A DNA stretch of 64,000 nt. Source: Stomorhina lunata (lineage: Eukaryota; Arthropoda; Insecta; Diptera; Rhiniidae). This document shows, piece after piece, positions 12,506 to 25,540 of the stretch. The translations under genes were made by a program, and so were the position numbers. The stretch is from assembly GCA_933228675.1 (NCBI GenBank), contig OW121743.1:11596464-11660463 (forward strand), in the 5' to 3' direction. A model generated the notes under the pieces. It did no database searches. It was given only the letters and a program-made list of their open reading frames with translations, and was not told the origin of the DNA. Every line of letters begins with the position of its first letter. Within the stretch, counting starts at the first letter, position 1.

Positions 12506-14965
12506 GAAACTTTTCGGGGGGGACTAGTTTTCTTTAGAAAAGTTGTCGCTGGGACTAGTTTTATATATAAAAGTTGTCGCTGGGACTAGTTTTCTATAGA
12601 AAAGTTGTCGCTGGTACTAGTTTTCTATAGAAAAGTTGTCGCTGGGACTAGTTTTCTATAGAAAAGTTGTCGCTGGGACTTTTTTTCTATTAAAAAGTTG
12701 TCAGTGGGACTAGTTTTCTATAGAAAAGTTGTCCCTGGCACTAGTTTTCTAAAGAAAAGTTATCGGTGGGACTAGTTTTCTATAGAAAAGTTGTCGGTTG
12801 GACTAGTTTTCTATAGAAAATTTGTCGGTGGGACTAGTTTTCTATAGAAAAGTTGTCGGTGGGACTAGTTTTCTATAGAAAGGTTGTCGGTGGGACTAGT
12901 TTTCTATAGAAAAGTTGTCGTTGGGACTAGTTTTCTATAGAAAAGTTGTCGGTGGGACTAGTTTTCTATAGAAAAGTTGTCGGTGGGACTAGTTTTCTAT
13001 AGAAAAGTTGTCGGTGGGACTAGTTTTCTATAGAAAAGTTGTCGGTGGGACTAGTTTTCTATAGAAAAGTTATCGGTGGGACTAGTTTTCTATAGAAAAG
13101 TTGTCGGTGGGACTAGTTTTCTATAGAAAAGTTGTCGGTGGGACTAGTTTTCTATAGAAAAGTTGTCGGTGGGACTAGTTTTCTATAGAAAAGTTGTCGG
13201 TGGGACTAGTTTTCTATAGAAAAGTTGTCGGTGGGACTAGTTTTCTATAGAAAAGTTGTCGGTGGGACTAGTTTTCTATAGAAAAGTTGTCGGTGGGACT
13301 AGTTTTCTATAGAAAAGTTGTCGGTGGGACTAGTTTTCTATAGAAAAGTTGTCGGTGGGACTAGTTTTCTATAGAAAAGTTGTCGGTGGGACTAGTTTTC
13401 TATAGAAAAGTTGTCGGTGGGACTAGTTTTCTATAGAAAAGTTGTCGGTGGGACTAGTTTTCTATAGAAAAGTTGTCGGTGGGACTAGTTTTCTATAGAA
13501 AAGTTGTCGGTGGGACTAGTTTTCTATAGAAAAGTTGTCGCTGTGAGTAGTTTTCTTTAGAAAAGTTGTCGCTGGGAGTAGTTTTCTTTAGAAAAGTTGT
13601 CGCTGGGACTAGTTTTCTTTAGAAAAGTTGTCGATGGGACTAGTTTTCTATAGAAAAGTTGTCGCTGGGACTAGTTTTCTATAGAAAAGTTGTCGGTGGG
13701 ACTAGTTTTCTATAGAAAAGTTGTCGGTGGGACTAGTTTTCTATAGAAAAGTTGTCGGTGGGACTAGTTTTCTATAGAAAAGTTGTCGCTGGGAGTAGTT
13801 TTCTTTAGAAAAGTTGTCGCTGAGAGTAGTTTTCTTTAGAAAAGTTGTCGCTGGGACTAGTTTTCTTTAGAAAAGTTGTCGATGGGACTAGTTTTCTTTA
13901 AAAAAGTTGTCGTTGGTACTAGTTTTCATTAGAAAAGTTGTCGCTGGGACTAGTTTCCTGTAGAGAAGTTGTCGCTGGGACTAGTTTTCTTTAGAAAAGT
14001 TGTCGCTGGGACTAGTTTTCTTTAGAAAAGTTGTCGCTGGGACTAGTTTTCTTTAGAAATGTTGTCGCTGGGACTAGTTTTCTTTAGAAAAGTTGTCGCT
14101 GGGACTAGTTTCCTGTAGAAAAGTAGTCGCTGGGACTAGTTTTCTTTAGAAAAGTTGTCGCTGGGACTAGTTTCCTGTAGAAAAGTTGTCGCTGGGACTA
14201 GTTTTCTTTAGAAAAGTTGTCGCTGGGACTAGTTTTCTTTAGAAAAGTTGTCGCTGGGACTAGTTTTCTTTAGAAAAGTTGTCGCTGGGACTAGTTTTCT
14301 TTAGAAAAGTTGTCGCTGGGACTAGTTTTCTTAAGAAAAGTTGTCGCTGGGACTAGTTTTCTTTAGAAAAGTTGTCGCTGGGACTAGTTTCCTGTAGAAA
14401 AGTAGTCGCTGGGACTAGTTTTCTTTATAAAAGTTGTCGCTGGGACTAGTTTTTTTTAGAAAAGTTGTCTCTGGTACTAGTTTTCATTAGAAAAGTTGTC
14501 GCTGGGACTAGTTTTCTTTAGAAAAGTTGTCGCTGGGACTAGTTTTCTTTAGAAAAGTTGTCGCTGGGACTAGTTTTCTTTAGAAAAGTTGTCGCTGGGA
14601 CTAGTTTTCTTTAGAAAAGTTGTCGCTGGGACTAGTTTCCTGTAGAAAAGTTGTCGCTGGGACTAGTTTTCTTTAGAAAAGTTGTCGCTGGGACTAGTTT
14701 TTTTTAGAAAAGTTGTCTCTGGTACTAGTTTTCATTAGAAAAGTTGTCGCTGGGACTAGTTTTCTTTAGAAAAGTTGTCGCTGGGACTAGTTTTCTTTAG
14801 AAAAGTTGTCGCTGGGACTAGGTTTCTTTAGAAAAGTTGTCGCTGGACTTGTTTTCTTTAGAAAAGTTGTCGCTGGAACTAGTTTTCTTTAAAAAAGCTG
14901 TCTCTGGGACTTGCCTTCTTTAGAAAAGTTGTTGCTGTGTCAAATTTTCTGTAGAAAGCTTGAAC
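12506..14965 (-). repeat. 31-bp tandem array, reverse orientation (GTTGTCGCTGGGACTAG linker)
   Basis: About 79 units of the same 31-bp repeat as 4433-4945 but reverse complemented: core TTTTCTATAGAAAA, linker GTTGTCGCTGGGACTAG. There are two main subdomains. About 12750-13540 is dominated by linker GTCGGTGGGAC with core CTATAG. About 13540-14900 is dominated by GTCGCTGGGAC with core CTTTAG, and a short stretch of the first type recurs near 13660-13780. Repeated marker variants (TTTCCTGTAG, and TTGTCTCTGGTAC followed by TTTTCATTAG) indicate duplications of several units at once. The right edge decays at 14890-14965. Confidence 0.95.
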
Positions 14966-15780
14966 TTAATAATGGAAATTGTGATTTCTGGTGCATGAAA
15001 TTCCAAACCCTGATTACCCTTTCTTTTTTAATTTATTTAACGAGGTGTGTAATAATTATTACTTGTTGATAATACAATAGCCCCCTTTAGTAGGTCAATA
15101 AGTCTAACAAATATTTATTGTTTTTAAGCAAATTTCATCTTTGTAAAATTTACTACTTTTGCTATAGCCATACAATTTTGCTTTTTACTGTCATTAAGAT
15201 GTGCGTAAATGAAGTAATATTTATAAGGTTTTTTTTTTTGCTGTATATAATACTCTTGACTGTGATATTTGGAATTATTTTGAACAATTTGTTTATTTAT
15301 AGGTATTTATAGGTATTTACTTTACACATATTTTTTTAAGATAATTTTAATATTTCAAATAACAAAATTTATCATAATTTTACTTATTTTCTTTTTCCTC
15401 TTTGTCTATTTACAGGTAATATATAACTTACAAATGATGAGTTAATAATTGAGCTGTGATGTAAAAAAACCACCTAAGTTACATTAAATATTTTATGATA
15501 TAATATGGTGAGAAAATAGTTTTTTTTATTATTAAGGTTTAATTTTTTTCGTGGGATCTGCCTAATGACTGAGCAAATTGTGAATGATGAAATGAAATAA
15601 TTTTAATTGGGTGGAAATAATTTGAAATGGTCAGTTGATGTAAGAGACGGAGGTAAACATTAAAGACTTCATGAAATAAATTTTCTCGTAGGCATCAAAA
15701 TGTTAACAAATTTGAAATTTTTGTAAAATGAATAAATAATAAATAATTTTTCTAAATTTTTTGAAAATTTTTCAATAATT
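14966..15780. other. Unique AT-rich spacer
   Basis: No supportable gene. A 64-codon open frame at 15118-15312 is rich in Phe, Ile and Leu, as expected from AT-rich DNA, and has no recognisable domain. Confidence 0.55.
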
Positions 15781-18700
15781 TACCGATATTTTTAATTATT
15801 TACATTGTCTACACGGTGTCATTAATAATAAAAGTTAATTTTTTCTTATATTTCTTGCATAAGTGAAGATAAAACTGCTAGTTTTACAATTTTTTAATTG
15901 TTTACATTGTTTACCTTATGTAAACAATTGAAAATTTTTATATTTTCTATAAATTTTTCAATGCATATTCATAAATTTCTTAAATAAAGTTTAATTTTTG
16001 AGATTTTTCATTTATTTACCTGATTTTTTCAATTGTTTACATTATTTACCCAGTATAAAAATAAAAAAAATAGGGTTTCTTTATATATTTGGCTTTTGGA
16101 AAGATATTTTTGTAATAATTCATAGTTTTTTAATTTTTTACATTGTTTACCCTGTGTAAACAATTGAGTTTTTGAAATATTTTTATTAGTTTTGAAGAAA
16201 TTTTACTTAGTATTAATAAAATTAAGTATTTTCAAGATCGCTACAGATTTAGTTCTAACAATTTTATATTGTTTACATGATTAAGTCAAAAGTTTACAAA
16301 ATTTACAAAATGTTTTATACTCATTAACAAATCCTAAAAGATAAAATTACTTTCAGCTATCAAACTATGTAACATTATAAGTTTTCACTAAATTTTTATA
16401 AGTTTTTTGAAGATTAATCTATTATTTACATGGTTTTTAAATTTTTTTACATTTTTTACACAGTGTCAAAAATAATAAAAAATAGTTTTCCTCCATAAAT
16501 GTTTATTTAAGGAGAAGAAATTATTAATTTATCATAGTTTTAAAATTGTTTACCTTATGTAAACAATTAAAAATTCTTCATTATTTTCAAAATTTTTGAA
16601 AAAATCTTAAATTTTTTATAAATTTTTTGAAGATTTTTCTATAATATACACGATTTTTTTAAATTATTTACATGCTTTACACAGTGTCAAAAATAGTAAA
16701 AAAGTGTTATTCTTATTATATTTTGCCAATGTGAAGTAAAATGTTTAATATTTCGAAGTTTTTATATTGTTTACATTGTTTATCCCATGTAAACAATTGA
16801 AAATTTAGATGTTTTCTAATAATTGTAAAGAAATTAAGAAAATAAAGAAAATAAATAATTTTTAGTAACCAAGAGATGTATTACTTTCAATTTTATATTA
16901 TTTACATGATAAAATCAATTGTTTACACTAAAACAAAAAGACTATAACATAACAAATTTACGCTATATAAATTGTCACCAAAAATAACAATTCTCAAAGG
17001 AAACTTTATAATATTTCTTAAACTTAAAATTAAGATTTTTGACAATTTGTAGAATTCTTTACACGATTTACATCATGTAAACAATTAAGTAATATGGAAA
17101 TTCTTAGAAAATTGTATATGATAATTTTAAAATATAATTAAAATTAATTGATTTTAGACAGTTTTTGAAAATTTATCAAGTTTTGAAATTCTTTACATGA
17201 TTTACTCCATGTAAACAATTTAATAATTTGGAAATTACTGAAAGTTTTATTATAATTTTAAAAAGTTATAATTAAAATAACAAAATTTAGAAAATTTGGG
17301 ATATTTGCTTTGTTTTGTAAATTTTTACATGATTTACCCCATGTAAACAATTGAATAATTTGAGAATTTCTAAAAATTTTAACATAATTATGATAAACTA
17401 TAAATAGAATGAATTTGTTTTATGCAAATCCAGAGATTTTTTCAATATTTGGTATTCTTTACATGATTTACATTATGTAAACAATACAATTACTTGAACA
17501 TTTCTTGAAATTTGTATGTAATTGTTATAAGATATGAATAAAGTTAATTTATTTTAAATTTTCAAAAACTTTGAAACTTTTTACAAAATTTACCCCATGT
17601 AAACAATTGAATAATATGAAAATTACTCGAAAATTTTATATAATTATTATAAAATATAAATTAAATTAACAAGTTTTATGTAATTTATTAGATTTTGACA
17701 ATTTATGTAATTCTTTACATGATTTACCCTATGTAAACAATTGCATATTTTTGAAAATACCAGAAATTTTTATATTATTACTATAAAATATGAATGAAAT
17801 TAATTAATCTAGACAATTTTTGAAGGTTTGACATCTTTTGAAATTATTTACATGATTTACCCCATGTAAACAATTGAATAATTAGGCAAAAACTTAAAAT
17901 TGTTATATATTTACTATCAAATATAAGTAGAATTAATTAATTTTAAAATTCAAAATCTTTACATCATTTACCTTATGTAAAGAATTGCATAATTTGGAAG
18001 ACACCAGACATTTTGATATATTCGCTATAAAATATGAGTAAAATTAATAATTTTAATTTTTTTTTTAAGATTTGACATTTTTTGAAATCATTTACATTAT
18101 TTACCTCATGTAAACAATTGAATAATTGGGTAAAAACTTAAAATTTGTATATATTTACTATCAAATATGAGAAGAATTAATTAATTTTAAACAAATTTTA
18201 AAGTTTTGACCATTTTCAAAATTCTTTACATCATTTACCTTATGTAAAGAATTGCATAAATTGGAAGACACCAGACATTTTGATATATTCGCTATAAAAT
18301 ATGAGTAAAATTAATAATTTTAAATTTTTTTTTAAAGATTTGACATTTTTTGAAATCATTTACATTATTTACCTCATGTAAACAATTGAATAATTAGGTA
18401 AAAAATTAAAATTTGTATATATTTACTATCAAATATGAGTAGAATTAATTAATTTTAGACAAATTTTAAAGTTTTGACCATTTTCAAAATTCTTTACACC
18501 TTATGTAAACAATTTCATAATTTTTAAGATACTATAAATTTTCATATAATTACTCTAAAATTTGAAAGAAATTAATTAGTTTTAGACAATTTTTAAAGTT
18601 TTGACATATTTTGAAATTACTTACCCCATGTAAACAATTGAATAATTAGGTATAAACTTTAAATTCTTATCTAATTTCTATAAAATATGAGTAGAATTTA

Positions 18701-19990
18701 TTAATTTTAGACAAATTTTAAAATTTTGACCATATTAAAAAGTCTTTACATCATTTACCTAATGTAAACAATTTCATAATTTGGAAAATACCAGAAGTTT
18801 TGATATAATTTCTATAAAAAATTAATAAAATTAATTAGTTTTAGACAATTTTTGAAGATTTGACATCTTTAAAAGTTATTTACATTATTACCTCATGTAA
18901 ACAATTGAATTATTAGATAAAAACTTGAAATGTTTACATAAGTACTATAAAATGTGAGTATAATTAATTAATTTAAGACAAATTTAAAAATTTTGACTAT
19001 TTTCAAACTTCTTTACATCATTTACCTTATGTAAACAATTAAATAATTTGAAGATACTAGATATTTTTAAATAATTACTTTAAAATATGATTAAAATTTA
19101 TTAATTTTAAACAATTTTTGAAGATTAGACACTATTGGACATTATTTACATGATTTACCCCATGTAAATAATTGAATAATTTGTAAGATACTAGAAATGT
19201 TAATATAATTACCATAAAATATTTGTAGCATTATTTAATTTTATATAATTTTTGAAATTTGGACAATTTTCAAAATTCTTTACATGATTTATCTTATGTA
19301 AACAATTAAATATTTTGGAAATTAATGGAACTTTTAGTAAATTATTTTTCAAACATGATCAGAATAAATAAATTTTAAGCATTTTTTTTAAATTTTTACC
19401 ATTTTTAAATTCTTTTCATGATTTACCCCATGTAAACAATTGAATAATATCTGAATTCTAAGAAATTTTTTTGATATTATTACAAAATATGATTAGACTA
19501 AATTGGGCTAAGAATTTAAAAATATTATTTTTTTAATTTTTTCATTGTTTACACCTTTGAAATAATTGTTTACATAGTTGAGTAAATTAAATAATCTTAA
19601 AAAGTACAAGGCAAAATTTAATATCTCCAGAAAATTTTATATAAACTAAAAAACTACATATTAAGCAAGAATTTACCATGTTTACACAATTCTTTACATG
19701 ATGTAAATAATGTAAAGAATATTAAAAAATAAATTTTTTATAAAAAATGTATGTTTAAAAGATATTAAAGATTACCTCATTTAGCTACTTTTTTACTTTC
19801 TTTACATAGTTTATAAGGTTTTCTGGATTTTTTACATTATGTAAACAATGCAAAAAACTGCACAAATAAAAATTTTCTTCAAATTTTTTTCACCCACTTA
19901 AGTTATAACAAACATTTTAATTATGAATGTAGTTTTTAAAAGTTAACTTAATTGTTTATATCATGTAAACAATTACATAAAACTAATTTT
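15781..19990 (+). repeat. Diverged satellite of about 133 bp with ~266-bp dimer pattern
   Basis: A recurring block containing TTTACATG, a short spacer and CATGTAAACAATTG marks each unit. Marker positions near 17077, 17211, 17340, 17476, 17598, 17731, 17863, 17974, 18108, 18241, 18378, 18502, 18628, 18762, 18895, 19030, 19161, 19296 and 19432 are mostly 122-137 bp apart. From about 17600 the marker alternates between ACCCCATG/ACCTCATG and ACCTTATG/ACCTAATG forms, giving a roughly 266-bp dimer. The rest of the unit is AT-rich, with a loose TTAATTAATTTTAGACAA block. Units before 17000 are more diverged and irregular. TTTACATG and CATGTAAA can pair as a stem with a loop of about 9 bases. Confidence 0.88.
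17975..18440 (+). repeat. Recent 267-bp duplication inside the 133-bp satellite
   Basis: The segment beginning near 17983 (GAATTGCATAATTTGGAAG, then the rare words ACACCAGACATTTTGATAT and TTCGCTATAAAATATGAG) recurs 267 bp downstream, starting near 18250, with very few changes. This length is two satellite units, so amplification has proceeded by dimers. Confidence 0.85.
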
Positions 19991-20724
19991 CAATGAAAAT
20001 TAATAAATTCGAAAAATAAATTATAGAAAATATTAATTACTTTTTTACATCCATTTGCTAGATTTCTTTTTACTAAATTGATACCTTTTCAATTTTCTAT
20101 CTTTCATTTACTTCCTATTCACAAACTGCCAAAAATAACTAATTTACTTTAAGCAAATATTTACTTTAAATTTAGAGCAAATACCATTTTCATTTCTCAT
20201 ACAAACTTTTACTTTCATAAACAATTTCTGGTAATGAATTTATTTCAAATACAGAAAAAAAAACTCACTTCAAGGAAAGTAGAACTAATTAAAATCATCA
20301 TTAAATTTTTAAAAGAAGCCAACAAATGATGTATAAAAAATGTTTAATTGAAACGAAACCGAGCAAATAACTTAGAGACAGACAGACAGATATCATTAAT
20401 AAAAGACTGCTCTTTTTTCTAAGAAGCCAGTTTGAAATTTTTGGTAATTTTTATAAAAAAAAATTGTTGACTTGAAAATGTTTTGGCAGACAGATGTTTA
20501 AAATACAACTAAATTTTTGCTGAATGAAAGTGAATGTGTAAGCAAAAGTGTTAAAATGGGTTTCATTTGTTCGGTAACAGTTGAAATGCTAATATTTTGC
20601 CTTAAATTAAATCATATAATTTTAAAACAAAATTTTGTTTTGAGCTTAAACAGTAAAGTCTATTATAGTTTAACAGAGCTGAGATTTTCAGGCATTATAT
20701 ACTTTTCTTCTCATACCAGAAGAG
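19991..20724. other. Spacer between the 133-bp satellite and the next 31-bp array
   Basis: AT-rich sequence with no clear tandem structure. A short AGACAGACAGACAG tract lies near 20375. The open frame at 20517-20753 runs into the following array and has no recognisable domain. Confidence 0.55.
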
Positions 20725-23190
20725 GAAACTATCCCACCGGCAACTTTTTTTAAGAATACTTGACCTACTGGCAACTTTTCTAAAGAAAACTTGATCTTCC
20801 GGCAACTTTCCTAAAGAAAACCAAACCCACAACCAACTTTTCTACAAAAAACTAGACCCACCGGAAACTTTTCTATAAAAAATTAAATCCACCGTCAACT
20901 TTTTTCAGAAAACTAGACCCACCGACAAATTTTCTATAGAAAACTGGACCCACCGGCAACTTTTCTATAGAAAACTAGACACATCGGCAACTTTTTCATA
21001 GAAAAGTAGACCCACCGAAAACTTTTCCATAGAAAACTGGAGAAAACTAGACCCACCGGCAACTTTTCTACAGAAAACTTGACCTACCGGCAACTTTTCT
21101 ATAGAAAACTTGACCTACCGGCAACTCTTCTACAGAAAACTTGACCTACCGGCAACTTTTCTATAGAAAACTTGACCTACCGGCAACTTTTCTATAGAAA
21201 ACTTGACCTACCGGCAACTTTTCTATAGAAAACTTGACCTACCGGCAACTTTTCTATAGAAAACTTGACCTACCGGCAACTTTTCTATAGAAAACTTGAC
21301 CTACCGTCAACTTTTCTATAGAAAACTTGACCTACCGGCAACTTTTCTATAGAAAACTTGACCTACCGTCAACTTTTCTATAGAAAACTTGACCTACCGG
21401 CAACTTTTCTATAGAAAACTTGACCTACCGTCAACTTTTCTATAGAAAACTTGACCTACCGTCAACTTTTCTATAGAAAACTTGACCTACCGTCAACTTT
21501 TCTATAGAAAACTTGACCTACCGTCAACTTTTCTATAGAAAACTTGACCTACCGTCAACTTTTCTATAGAAAACTTGACCTACCGTCAACTTTTCTATAG
21601 AAAACTTGACCTACCGTCAACTTTTCTATAGAAAACTTGACCTACCGTCAACTTTTCTATAGAAAACTTGACCTACCGTCAACTTTTCTATAGAAAACTT
21701 GACCTACCGTCAACTTTTCTATAGAAAACTTGACCTACCGTCAACTTTTCTATAGAAAACTTGACCTACCGTCAACTTTTCTATAGAAAACTTGACCTAC
21801 CGTCAACTTTTCTATAGAAAACTTGACCTACCGTCAACTTTTCTATAGAAAACTTGACCTACCGTCAACTTTTCTATAGAAAACTTGACCTACCGTCAAC
21901 TTTTCTATAGAAAACTTGACCTACCGTCAACTTTTCTATAGAAAACTTGACCTACCGTCAACTTTTCTATAGAAAACTTGACCTACCGTCAACTTTTCTA
22001 TAGAAAACTTGACCTACCGTCAACTTTTCTATAGAAAACTTGACCTACCGTCAACTTTTCTATAGAAAACTTGACCTACCGTCAACTTTTCTATAGAAAA
22101 CTTGACCTACCGTCAACTTTTCTATAGAAAACTTGACCTACCGTCAACGTTTCTATAGAAAACTTGACCTACCGTCAACTTTTCTATAGAAAACTTGACC
22201 TACCGTCAACTTTTCTATAAAAAACTTGACCTACCGTCAACTTTTCTATAGAAAACTTGACCTACCGTCAACTTTTCTATAGAAAACTTGACCTACCGTC
22301 AACTTTTCTATAGAAAACTTGACCTACCGTCAACTTTTCTATAGAAAACTTGACCTACCGTCAACTTTTCTATAGAAAACTTGACCTACCGTCAACTTTT
22401 CTATAGAAAACTTGACCTACCGTCAATTTTCTATAGAAAACTTGACCTACCGTCAACTATTCTATAGAAAACTTGACCTACCGTCAACTTTTCTATAGAA
22501 AACTTGACATACCGTCAGCTTTTCTATAGAAAACTTGACATACCGTCAGCTTTTCTATAGAAAACTTGACATACCGTCAACTTTTCTATAGAAAACTTGA
22601 CCTACCGTCAACTTTTCTATAGAAAACTTGACCTACCGTCAACTTTTCTATAGAAAACTTGACCTACCGTCAACTTTTCTATAGAAAACTTGACCTACCG
22701 TCAACTTTTCTATAGAAAACTTGACCCACCGTCAACTTTTCTATAGAAAACTTGACCCACCGTCAACTTTTCTATAGAAAACTTGACCTACCGTCAACTT
22801 TTCTATAGAAAACTTGACCTACCGTCAACTTTTCTATAGAAAACTTGACCTACCGTCAACTTTTCTATAGAAAACTAGACCTACCGTCAACTTTTCTATA
22901 GAAAACTTGACCTACCGTCAACTTTTCTATAGAAAACTTGACCTACCGTCAACTTTTCTATAGAAAACTTGACCTACCGTCAACTTTTCTATAGAAAACT
23001 TGACCTACCGTCAACTTTTCTATAGAAAACTTGACCTACCGTCAACTTTTCTATAGAAAACTTGACCTACCGTCAACTTTTCTATAGAAAACTTGACCTA
23101 CCATCAACTTTTCTATAAAAAACTTGACCTACCGTCAACTTTTCTATAGAAAACTTGACCTACCGTCAACTTTTCTACAAAAAACTAGAC
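20725..23190 (+). repeat. 31-bp tandem array (CTTGACCTACCGTCAAC linker)
   Basis: About 79 units of 31 bp with the same core TTTTCTATAGAAAA and a linker CTTGACCTACCGTCAAC. The linker has its own dyad, TTGAC and GTCAA around CTACC. Left-edge copies (20725-21060) are diverged (CTAGACCCACCGGCAAC) and closer to the 4433-4945 family. Copies at 21060-21300 read CCGGCAAC, copies at 21300-21430 alternate CCGGCAAC and CCGTCAAC, and copies after that are almost all CCGTCAAC. The right edge ends in ACTAGACAGCCC near 23190. Confidence 0.95.
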
Positions 23191-24286
23191 AGCCCTTCAA
23201 TTTGTCTTCATAGAACTATAGAAAATTTGCGAAATTTGCCTGAAAAACTTTTCCCCCGGTTTTGACCATTAACTTTGATTATAGTGAAATGTTTCATTTG
23301 GCTTTTTTATTGCCGTTATTATAATTTTCAAACGCCCACCTTTTGAGTTTGCTAAAGCTAATTTAAAGCTTTTTCTGTTTTATTTTTGAAACTTTTACTC
23401 TTACTGGAATTTTTTACTACTAATGGAATTTTTGAGAAAAATTTAAGCAGGAAGAAGTTTGAAGACAAAATGTCTTAATATATAGAAGAGTGCCTTAAGT
23501 ATTATTTAGCTTTTTTTTGTAAAAATTGTCCATCGATTCGTGAAGAAAATGGTCTTTCGTGCTCAAATTTATGGTATTTTTGATATACATTAAGATTTTT
23601 CTGTTTATAGTGTGATTAAAACAGTTTAAGCGCCCGTGGCGGGATTTTGAAGAACACTGCTCTCAATTTAAAGATTTTAGTCAAATCAGATATTAGTCCA
23701 AATCAGCACAACCATTTCATTTTTAGAATACCCATTTTTCTAATTTTTCTGATCCGATTTATTTTTACGAGTATGAAGCCAAGACTTTACTTTGAAAGTA
23801 TTTCTTCTTCAAAAAAAAACAAAGCCTTATTATCTCTTAAAATTTCCTTTTTGTGATTTTTTCAAACTATCAAAAATTACTTCGCTTTAAAAGCTATATC
23901 TCAGAAACTAATAGACCGACAGCTGTCAAATTTATACAAGTTTACAAGTTAGGTCTTACGAAATGCTAGGAGCACCATCTATGTACTATTTTATGTTTTT
24001 TACCCACTTCCTGACATTTTTCAAATATATGTCAAAAACACTGCATCATCTTTATTTTTATGATATATTCCAAATGGTCTTTATTACCTTTTAATGCAAA
24101 TATTTTAATATTATATATTAAAATTTTTTGGTCATATACAAAAATACACCAAATCATTGTAAAATTGATGATTATGAAATTTCTAAAATTTTATAATATC
24201 TATAAACATAATTCAAATTATTTATTTGAAAGTGTTAAAATATCTATTCATAAAAATCATCATCAAAATTATTGTCATCATTTTCA

Positions 24287-24310
24287 ATTATTATTATTAT
24301 TATTATTATT
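24287..24310. repeat. (ATT)8 microsatellite
   Basis: Eight uninterrupted ATT triplets, followed by a TCATCATCGCCATCGTC-type degenerate triplet tract. Confidence 0.9.
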
Positions 24311-24754
24311 GACTTCATCATCGCCATCGTCAACATCAGCCAGCCATTCACAATTTTACTATATCAGCCTCTTTTTGTTTTTTGGCTCCGTCATAGCCCC
24401 ATAATAAATCAATATTTAGTGAAAATAACTGAACACAAAAAATAAATCACATACAAATTCATAATAAAATTGTCAAAGTTTATTCAACATTATAAAGTCA
24501 ATTTGTAGTATAAACAAATAAATAAACAGAAAAAAACTGTCACAAAAATAAAAACTGTCAGTCATCGTTTGAGAGTTTTTCATTTTAAAGTCAGTGTGAA
24601 CGTGGCTTTTAAGCAAATAATATGGAAACGAGTAAGTGTTAATGTACGAGGAAGTATAAATGCAAATTAGTATAAATATTGATTTTAGAAAAAAAAGTTT
24701 GAATTTCAAACTGAAATAATGAAAACTATAAAAATCTTATGCAAATGTTTGAAA

Positions 24755-25110
24755 ATATGGTCCTTCGAACTGGATGATTTATTACCTTTTTCAACTCTAG
24801 AACAACATTCTCATGATATCAGGCTTATCTTCCCTTGAGTTTCCACTTATTTATATTCTAGATATGGTCCTATCAACATGATCTGTAATACTAAATTTCC
24901 ATTTTAATTTCTATTACCAGAAATGGTGCTTCAAATCGGATCAGCAATTGAAAATACGGTCCTTCGAGCTAGATATTTATTACTTTTTACAACTTAAGTC
25001 CCACATTCTCAAAATCTCAGATTTATCTTCCCTTGAGTTTCCACTAATAATTTTAAAATGGTCCTACGAACAGGATCTGCGATGTAATACTCGAATTTTG
25101 TGAATTAGAA
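24755..25110 (+). repeat. Diverged direct duplication, offset about 196 bp
   Basis: Two copies of a block starting with ATGGTCCTTCGAACTGGAT (about 24758) or ACGGTCCTTCGAGCTAGAT (about 24955). Both continue through ATCTTCCCTTGAGTTTCCAC at matching distance and then a second ATGGTCCTA word. Similarity is moderate. It could be a relic of a dispersed element. Confidence 0.65.
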
Positions 25111-25540
25111 CTCTCTAAAACCAGAGGAAAAGAAGCACAAATCTTAGTAGATTCTTATTTATATCGGGTTCGAACCTCCCTAATACAGATAATATTTAAC
25201 CCAAACCACTCATCCATTTCCTCTTTACGAGCAACCTGATTTTGAAGGTTTAAGTTCAATATTTATCACATATATATAGCTCTTCCTATTTCCTGCGAAG
25301 AAATTTTCTTATATTTTTCTGCAGTAACTAGCATCAAGAAAGACCCATTGCCATAAAGTGGACAGAGGAATGTGTTTTACAAATAATGAACATGGAAAAG
25401 CAAAACAACTGAAATTCCAGCAGAAATGGCAGCAGAAGTTTTTCCTAGAGCAAGACAAGCATTAACACCCAGATTTAAAAGAAAACAAGTACTAAAATAT
25501 TATAGAAGATCTTGACGAACTAGTAATACCCTATACCCAA

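Larger units (their letters stand above)
23191..25540. other. Spacer with microsatellite and small duplication; no gene supported
   Basis: No coding gene that I trust. The 114-codon frame at 24060-24404 includes a Leu run from the (ATT)n tract and is otherwise featureless. A stretch near 25400-25500 reads open for about 35 codons (with AAEVFPRARQALTPRFKRKQ) but matches nothing I recognise and is flanked by stops. Confidence 0.5.

Noticed and set aside
4433..14965. Possible CRISPR array (short palindromic repeats in series)
   Set aside because: Units are contiguous with near-identical linkers rather than unique spacers, and the DNA looks eukaryotic.
24060..24404. 114-codon frame with a Leu run and Ser-rich tail
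   Set aside because: The Leu run is the (ATT)n tract and the remainder is composition-driven; no domain, and stops lie close by.
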